Source: Diplonema japonicum (lineage: Eukaryota > Euglenozoa > Diplonemea > Diplonemida > Diplonemidae). Taken from it: a stretch of 64,000 nucleotides of DNA. Each line of letters begins with the position of its first letter. Position 1 is the stretch's first letter. The position numbers were made by a program, and so were the translations under genes. The stretch is from NCBI GenBank assembly GCA_964019335.1, contig OZ025713.1:372001-436000 (forward strand), in the 5' to 3' direction. Of the stretch, positions 58,340-64,000 are shown in pieces. The notes beneath the pieces are model-generated. The model saw only the letters and a program-made list of their open reading frames with translations, did no database searches and was not told the origin of the DNA.

Positions 58340-59401
58340 ACCTGCCGATTTGGCAGGTTCGAAGCTCTGTGCCGGAGGTACCGCATCGTGATCGGCGAGA
58401 CGTCGGCTCCGTCACAGGTGGGTAGAGTCTTGGGTCTGGAGTTCGACCTCCAATGCAAGAGATGGAGGATGTGCAGCAAGTGGATCGAAGCCCTGAAACC
58501 GGTACTGGAGGACTTCGTGTTTGACAGACCCCTACAGCTTCGGAGGTGGTGGAGGCTCTGCGGTCTTGTACTTTGGCATCAGAGGATAATGGAAGAGTCG
58601 GAGCTAAGCCGGGAGAAGAAGAACAAAATGCTCGTATTTTTCAAGGGGCTGTTGGTGGCTCTCCTGCGGTGCAAACCGCGCAACCCCATCAGCTTCTGTG
58701 AGAAGTACGTTGAAGAAAAAGTAGAAGGCGACGAACTAGAAACCAGCCTGTGCAGAAGCTGGAGGGGAGACTTCAACACCTACGACTTCACCAGAGACAC
58801 CTCAGACGTGTTCCAAGTAAATAACCGAGATGTCTATGGGGAGTACGAGACTATTAGAAAAACCCTCGACTTCAACTACCACGGTAACTACTCAAAAACC
58901 CGACAAGCAGTCCAAGACATAGCGGTCTCCGACGTTGTCCTGGGCGGTGAACTCAAATCCGAACCCTGGCTCGTCTACACAGCAGGAGCAATGGGGGCTG
59001 GGAAGTCCCATGTTATCAGGTGGATGTCCGACCACGGGTATTTCCCACTACCGGACATCGTTCAAATAGACCCCGATCGGTTCAAAGAAATGCTCCCAGA
59101 ATGGCAGGGCTACATGGAGCATGACCCCATGCAAGCTGGGGGTAGAATGCGCAAGGAATCCGGGTATCTAGTTGAAATCGCACAGCACAAGGCAATGGAC
59201 ATGGGCAAGAACGTGTGGGTGGACGGGTCCCTGCCCAGAGCACTGGCTAGGGTTGAGCTGCACACCACATGCATTAAGGACACAACGTGGAACGCAAACG
59301 CGGCCGAGGTGCACCCTGTCACTGGTCTCCTTTACCTCTTTTATTGTTGCGTGGTTTATTTTGTCTTGAAACTACATTTCGCGTTAAAATTTTTGTTTTA
59401 A
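58340..59401 (+). pseudogene. Chimeric frame: reverse-transcriptase fragment joined to zeta-toxin-like P-loop kinase fragment
   Basis: One open frame with two unrelated parts. Codons at about 58346-58690 give VLGLEFDLQCKRWRMCSKW and LRRWWRLCGLVLWHQRIM, the segment between the reverse-transcriptase palm and RNase H in DIRS- or pararetrovirus-type elements. Codons at about 58900-59270 give a P-loop (AGAMGAGKSH at about 58983-59012), IDPDRFKEMLP, and NVWVDGSL, the pattern of the zeta-toxin family, which are kinases of small sugar-nucleotide or nucleotide substrates; eukaryotes carry relatives of unknown role. The kinase fold is cut: after about 59280 the frame runs into AT-rich, membrane-like nonsense. 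No convincing start codon exists. I judge it a non-functional fusion, but transcription cannot be excluded. Confidence 0.6.
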
Positions 59402-59534
59402 TTGAAACCGGCAGGGTTGGCTTAAAATGAAATCAGATGGTCAAAATAGCAGCGAAAACGTGAGTCTCCCCCGACTGGTCAGATAAAGAGGAAAAAGACG
59501 ATGAGGTGGTCAAAGAGGGGCCGGAAACGATGCT

Positions 59535-60782
59535 TGGGTGGGAGAAATACTCCCAAAGGCCTGAAACATATCATTTCCGTGAAAAGGTGGGCTTAGGACA
59601 CCTCTAGGTGAAGCAGCCAATGAGGAGGGTGTTTTTAATCTTTTTTTGTTACACACGCTCATAGTTTCTTCCACGAACGGTCGTTTCGGTTCAAAAAAAC
59701 AGCGGAATCTGAATCTTTCCATCCCAGAGTACAAAATTTGGCTTGGGTTGGTCCTGTTAATGGGTTTACACCCGGCACCGAATATGAAAAGCTACTGGGC
59801 AACAGATTCTATTTTAGCCATCCCGGCTTTTGAGAAAATGAGCAAACCGATTCGTTGACATACAGCGCTACCTCACCTTTGACAACCTGGAAAACATCAG
59901 TAAGGCTTGAAACTGCGCCTCATGCACAGGTTTCTTGACATCATTGTCAACCGGTGTAGGACTGTGCGGACCCCTGGCAAGTGGTTGTCTGTTGACGACA
60001 GTGTTATCCCGACAACAATAAAAGTCATGGCACCACGAAAAAAAACAACTCGGTGGGCATCAAGGTAATCGCTACATGCGACTCATAAAACGGTTACCTG
60101 GCGAATTTCAACATTTTCAGCAAGAAGTCCACAACACAGGACCTAGTCATGCATACTGTCGACTCCTATGGGTTTGCTGTCGACCCCTGACCGGCAAGAC
60201 CAGCTCCAGGGGACTGGAGTTTGGCATATGAAAACCCGGAAGTAGTCGTTATTTATTGGGTTCTGGAAAGCTGTGTTGCCAACTCCTCCATAATCTGGAA
60301 GAAGAGCAGGGAATGTGGCAAAAATTATGGCTTCCCGAGCTTCAAAGAAGAACTTGTTGGCAAGCTTCTCACCCATGCCAGGTGCAAACGTGGTGCCCCT
60401 GTTGCAACCCCCCCTTATGCAAAACGTGTTTTTTACCCTTGCATGCTACCCCAGCTGGAAAAAAAACTCACAAGTTGCTTTTTTCATCCCACAGCCCCAA
60501 AAAGTCTCCAGACTGACCTCAATCCTAGAGTTCAGGGCACCAAATAGGGCTGAATGCTGCCTTTTTTAGCCCAGCCATAACTCCACGGACCCCCCACGAC
60601 AAGACCCCCCAAAATCGGACATAAAAAGTACACCCTCAACCCCCCTCTTACACACATAGTTAAGTGTTCTCATCTGAATCTGGCACCTGGAATTGAAAAT
60701 TTTAGTACCGTTTACCCTTTCCTTGCACCTTCCTATGGTTGCATGCTGCCCTTTTTTTTGAGTATTTAAAGCAACAACGAAT
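59535..60782 (+). mobile_element. piggyBac-like element relic (parent of the deleted copy at 1254-1885)
   Basis: Frame pieces contain NLSIPEYKIWLGLVLLMGLH and KSYWATDSILAI (the GLxxxPxxxxYW region), then IPAFEKMS. The later Cys-rich tail (CPCCNPPLCKTCFLPLH) is at about 60395-60450. Several stops and frameshifts intervene. The last 330 bases are non-coding and carry the GGGCAGCAT motifs on the minus strand. Ends near TTTAAAGCAACAACGAA. Confidence 0.68.
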
Positions 60783-60789
60783 GTGTCCT

Positions 60790-61029
60790 ACCATCGCAGC
60801 ACCCACCTTCTCACGGAGGTGATGCCGTTGATCGGCGATCTCATCTACGGCAACAACGGGCGGAGGTGGGCCGCCTGAGGCACAGGTTGTTCTTCTCACA
60901 CCACCCGCGCGCCCACTCGTAGCCCAGGTCGTCGTCCGTGAGCTGCTGGCAGGAGATTGCAAGCCCTTGGGCGAGGCTTGAAACCCTGCGGTAGCTCAAC
61001 GGGGCGCCGGCCTGTATCTGCTCCTTCAC
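60790..61029 (-). pseudogene. pogo-like transposase N-terminal (CENP-B-type HTH) relic
   Basis: Minus-strand frame gives AQGLAISCQQLTDDDLGYEW followed by ARGWCEKNNLCLRRPTS, matching the second helix-turn-helix of CENP-B/pogo-type DNA-binding domains (FxxSxGWxxxFxxRxxLxxR). Only this part remains. It lies just before copy 2 of the duplication, as the pogo C-terminal relic lies just before copy 1. Confidence 0.55.
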
Positions 61030-61099
61030 TGTTTCCCGCGGAGCAGCCTGTCTGTCTCACTTCAGGTTTAGGTTTTAGGTTTTTTTATTTTCTAGAGGT

Positions 61100-61125
61100 T
61101 CTTCTTCTTCATTTGACTCCTGCAG
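61100..61125 (+). promoter_or_regulatory. Candidate trans-splice acceptor
   Basis: Same pyrimidine tract as at 53285-53310, AG at 61124-61125, 88 bases before the ATG. Confidence 0.4.
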
Positions 61126-61213
61126 CCTTCGAGACAAAGCACGCAGGGAAAATACATTAGAAAAAAAGAAAAAGAAAGAAAAAAAAAAAAAAAAAAAACA
61201 ATATTAAAAGAAC

Positions 61214-62656
61214 ATGAATGGAAAGAGAGAGGGATCAGGTGAAGAGGTGAACGATATGACAGTGTTCGCGAAGACGGGAGGCGGGGTTCACGATGTGGAA
61301 GTGTCGGGGAAGGAGACGGTGGGGATCCTGTACAAGAAGGCGGGGTGTGCTGCTGGTTTACTCGAAGGCAAGTTCGAACTGGTTTGGGAGGGAGAGGTCC
61401 TGGACAGGAACGGGGGTGAAGATATCCAGGAACTCGGGCTCGTGGAGGGCAGCGTGGTCCATGTGGAGGCGAAGAAGATGAGAACCGTTCAGCTGGAGGA
61501 GCTTGAGAGCTCAGAAGTGGTTTCAGAGCTTGAGGAGCTTGTGACAGCTGTCCCTGAGCTGGTTCTGGTGGTGGAGGTGGGGAACTCGCCAGCTGTCGAA
61601 GTCTTGTCCATGAAGACGACGGTCCTTCCTTCCGGACTTCGGTTCCTCGTTGTCACCGACTCCACAGGCTGTGTTACAAGGATAGGCTCTGGGTTTCTTC
61701 AAGAGTGCGACCACCTGACGTCTGTTGATCTCATCCTCCCCAATGTTTCCACCATTGATGATTTCTTTTTATATGAGTGCAAAAATCTAGAAACCATCAA
61801 CTTGAATGCGATGACCAATCTTTCTTCTATTGGTCATTACTTCTTGTATGGGTGCGAAAAACTAGAAACCATCGACTTGAATGCGATGACCAATCTTTCT
61901 TCTATTGGTGATAGCTTCTTGCATGGGTGCGTAAAACTAGAAACCATCAACTTGAATGCGATGACCAATCTTTCTTCCATTGGTCATTGCTTCTTGTATG
62001 GGTGCGAAAAACTAGAAACCATCGACTTGAATACGTTGACCAATCTTTCTTCCATTGGTAATCGCTTCTTGTTTGAGTGCAAAAAACTAGAAACCATCGA
62101 CTTGAATGCGATGACCAATCTTTCTTCCATTGGTATTGGCTTCTTGTCTTGGTGCGAAAAACTAGAAACCATCAACTTGAATGCGATGACCAATCTTTCT
62201 TCTATTGGTCATTACTTCTTGTATGGGTGCGAAAAACTAGAAACCATCGACTTGAATACGTTGACCAATCTTTCTTCCATTGGTGATGGCTTCTTGTCTG
62301 GGTGCGAAAAACTAGAAACCATCAACTTGAATGCGATGACCAATCTTTCTTCCATTGGTGATGGCTTCTTGTCTGGGTGCGAAAAACTAGAAACCATCAA
62401 CTTGAATGCGATGACCAATCTTTCTTCCATTGGTGATGACTTCTTGTCTGGGTGCGAAAAACTAGAAACCATCGACTTGAATGCGATGACCAATCTTTCT
62501 TCCATTGGTCATAACTTCTTGTCTTGGTGCGAAAAACTAGAAACCATCAACTTGAATGCGATGACCAATCTTTCTTCCATTGGTGATGGCTTCTTGGAGG
62601 GGTGCGTAAAAGTAGAAACTGTCGACTTGAATTTAAAAAGAAAAGTCGGTGTTTAG
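61214..62656 (+). CDS. Ubiquitin-like plus hypervariable-style LRR protein (11-repeat copy)
   Basis: A 480-residue paralogue of the gene at 53398, nearly identical through the ubiquitin-like domain and linker (small changes: V to A in the first strand, one extra residue in KKM, D to V and L to S in the linker). It has eleven 25-residue repeats and not eight, and a different order of variable residues (HY, DS, HC, NR, IG, DG, DD, HN after SSIG; YG, HG, FE, SW, SG, EG after FL). Two repeats read NTLTN for NAMTN. The last unit ends KVETVDLNLKRKVGV. The two genes therefore keep a fixed front and vary in number and face of LRRs. Likely role: protein recognition linked to a ubiquitin-like adaptor; function unknown. 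Confidence 0.86.
   Translation: MNGKREGSGEEVNDMTVFAKTGGGVHDVEVSGKETVGILYKKAGCAAGLLEGKFELVWEGEVLDRNGGEDIQELGLVEGSVVHVEAKKMRTVQLEELESSEVVSELEELVTAVPELVLVVEVGNSPAVEVLSMKTTVLPSGLRFLVVTDSTGCVTRIGSGFLQECDHLTSVDLILPNVSTIDDFFLYECKNLETINLNAMTNLSSIGHYFLYGCEKLETIDLNAMTNLSSIGDSFLHGCVKLETINLNAMTNLSSIGHCFLYGCEKLETIDLNTLTNLSSIGNRFLFECKKLETIDLNAMTNLSSIGIGFLSWCEKLETINLNAMTNLSSIGHYFLYGCEKLETIDLNTLTNLSSIGDGFLSGCEKLETINLNAMTNLSSIGDGFLSGCEKLETINLNAMTNLSSIGDDFLSGCEKLETIDLNAMTNLSSIGHNFLSWCEKLETINLNAMTNLSSIGDGFLEGCVKVETVDLNLKRKVGV
61786..62615 (+). repeat. 75-bp coding tandem repeat (11 units plus partial)
   Basis: Same unit as at 53962-54590. Third-base identity is as high as at first and second positions, showing recent copying rather than protein-level selection for sameness. 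Confidence 0.95.
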
Positions 62657-63118
62657 AAGAAGAAGAAAAAAAGAGGGGAAAAAAAAGAAGAAAAAAGAAC
62701 ACCCTGGCGCTGAGAAACATCTTTGTGGAAAAACCAACGAAAAGCAATCCAATACCTCGAAGACACCGGGGACCTGCCCCCCTCCGCAACAACTCCACAA
62801 CAACCATCTAACCTGCTGAAGTAGCATGCCGATCAGAAGGCGGCTGAGGCACTTGTCATTTAATCAGAATCCCGAGATCCCATCCCTGATCCCCAAATAG
62901 AGAGTGTACCATCCTGTTTCTCGAGGAAACAGAGAACCTACCCCCTCCCCACCACAGCACCCGACCAATCAGATGCAGCAGTGTGAAAAAAAAAAAAGCC
63001 CCCCTCTCCCCAAACAAAACAAACAAACAAACAAACAAACATTTCCCCACCCCCGATAACGTATAATTAAAAAAAAATATGGGGGGGGCAGGATACTGAG
63101 GTCCGGCACCCTTAGTAA

Positions 63119-63170
<52 letters not shown>

Positions 63171-63525
63171 GTAAAGTGTTAAACAGCCAGCAAAGCTTGT
63201 GGAAAGAGAACACCAAGAAAAAAAAAGAGAGAGAAAAAAAGACCAGGACACCCCCTCCCCGGTCGTGAGAGGCCTATGGGTGTGGCACGCCATGTCTGAA
63301 ACGTTTAGCTCCCTTGAAGCTCACACCAGTGTGCGAGTTTGGCCCATTTTATTTTGGCACGTTGGCGATGGCTGTGGTGGTCGTCGCAAGAGCGCCTGCA
63401 GGAAGTATTGGACGATAACAGTTAATGGGTTTCGTTTTTCTTCTTTTTTTCTTCTTTTTCTTCTTAGTTTATCACCGTTCTTACTGAGCGCCATTTGACT
63501 TGTCACCTTGATGTTAAAAGATCGA

Positions 63526-63563
<38 letters not shown>

Positions 63564-63911
63564 TGCAGGCCGTTGCTAACCACTTCGTTCTGTTATTTTC
63601 ATTATTCTTTCCGGCGATAGACTGATACGGGCCATGGAAGCAACCTCTGCTTAATTCCTGGTACGTGGGAGGCTCCTCTGAGGATGTCAGTCACCTTTTT
63701 CCCTTTTTTATTCGACTCTCTGTTTTCGTATGCAGTATTTATTCTTTTCCACCCCTTTTTATCTATTTTTTCGCTTCTCTATTCTAACTTAACCATCTAT
63801 CAACGAGCGTCTATATATAGACGATTTGAAAAAAAATCTTTTACGCAAAGGGCTTTCAATGCAATACGGCCCGGCTCTTTCTTGCCGGCGGGGTCCTGGA
63901 AAATATGAAAA
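62657..63911. other. Non-coding flank, copy of 54610-55861
   Basis: Nearly identical to the first copy, including the A tract (63122-63168) and T tract (63529-63561). Only a few substitutions near 62680-62790. Confidence 0.7.
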
Positions 63912-64000
63912 ATATAAACTAAATGCTGCCCTAACTTAACAAGAAAATGAAAAAATAAAAAAAACGCCAGCCCAAATTTACCCTTAAAAATCACTTCAAA

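Larger units (their letters stand above)
61076..64000 (+). repeat. Segmental duplication, copy 2 (continues beyond window)
   Basis: Matches 53261-55950 to the last base of the window, including the start of the piggyBac-like relic, so the duplicated unit extends beyond the right edge. Confidence 0.9.

Noticed and set aside
58355-58400. tRNA-like GGTTCGAAG stretch
   Set aside because: No matching acceptor, D-arm or anticodon stem around it.
58960-59280. Functional toxin gene
   Set aside because: The kinase fold is truncated, has no clear start and no antitoxin-like neighbour; described only as a family-related fragment.
61786-62615. CRISPR-like regular repeats
   Set aside because: The 75-bp periodicity is coding, contiguous and without spacers; it encodes LRRs.

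Overview
This window looks like nuclear DNA of a protist. The genes are long, apparently intron-free and GC-richer than the DNA between them, which is AT-rich and full of long A, T, G and simple-repeat tracts. Domain types are eukaryotic: signal-peptide proteins with CUB-like and WSC domains, Pro/Thr stalks, ubiquitin-like folds and transposons of several eukaryotic superfamilies. In the first 42.5 kb every intact non-transposon gene lies on the minus strand, and several starts are preceded by a pyrimidine-rich stretch ending in AG that could be a trans-splice acceptor. This layout fits Euglenozoa; a diplonemid-like flagellate is my best guess, made from protein style and not from any search.

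Layout. 1-7.5 kb: two near-identical copies of a purple-acid-phosphatase-like/LRR secreted protein (the first cut by the window edge), separated by an internally deleted piggyBac-like relic and a 2.3-kb DNA transposon with ~120-bp terminal inverted repeats. 8.4-12.0 kb: a 1223-residue protein made of Trp-rich WWK repeats that I do not recognise. 12-19.8 kb: low-complexity DNA holding a decayed piggyBac-like element. 19.8-35 kb: surface and secreted proteins (LVIVD-type propeller on a Pro/Thr stalk with a multi-pass membrane domain; ubiquitin-like/LRR protein; MFS transporter; CUB-WSC protein; five-CUB protein). 35.5-42.5 kb: three paralogues with a basic Lys-rich N-terminal half and a C-terminal RNase H-like domain, the third with its catalytic residues lost, interrupted by a LINE remnant.

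42.5-53.3 kb: no intact gene. It holds duplicated blocks, hAT-type MITEs, an hAT transposase reading frame broken by just two in-frame stops inside a ~300-bp inverted repeat, an iteron-like palindromic repeat, and relics of a pogo-like transposase and of a ubiquitin-like/LRR gene. Gene strand switches across this stretch. 53.3-64 kb: two plus-strand ubiquitin-like/LRR genes built from nearly identical 75-bp repeats, lying in a ~7.8-8.05-kb tandem duplication whose second copy runs off the window; between them are two piggyBac-like relics and a chimeric frame joining a reverse-transcriptase fragment to a zeta-toxin-like P-loop kinase fragment.

The intact genes suggest a phagotrophic or surface-sensing lifestyle: secreted phosphatase, carbohydrate- or protein-binding CUB/WSC proteins and a stalked receptor-like protein. 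The most novel-looking items are the ubiquitin-like/LRR family with cassette-like repeat diversity, the WWK-repeat protein, and the RNase H-like paralogue trio. All functional statements rest on motif recognition by eye; edges of repeats and relics are approximate.
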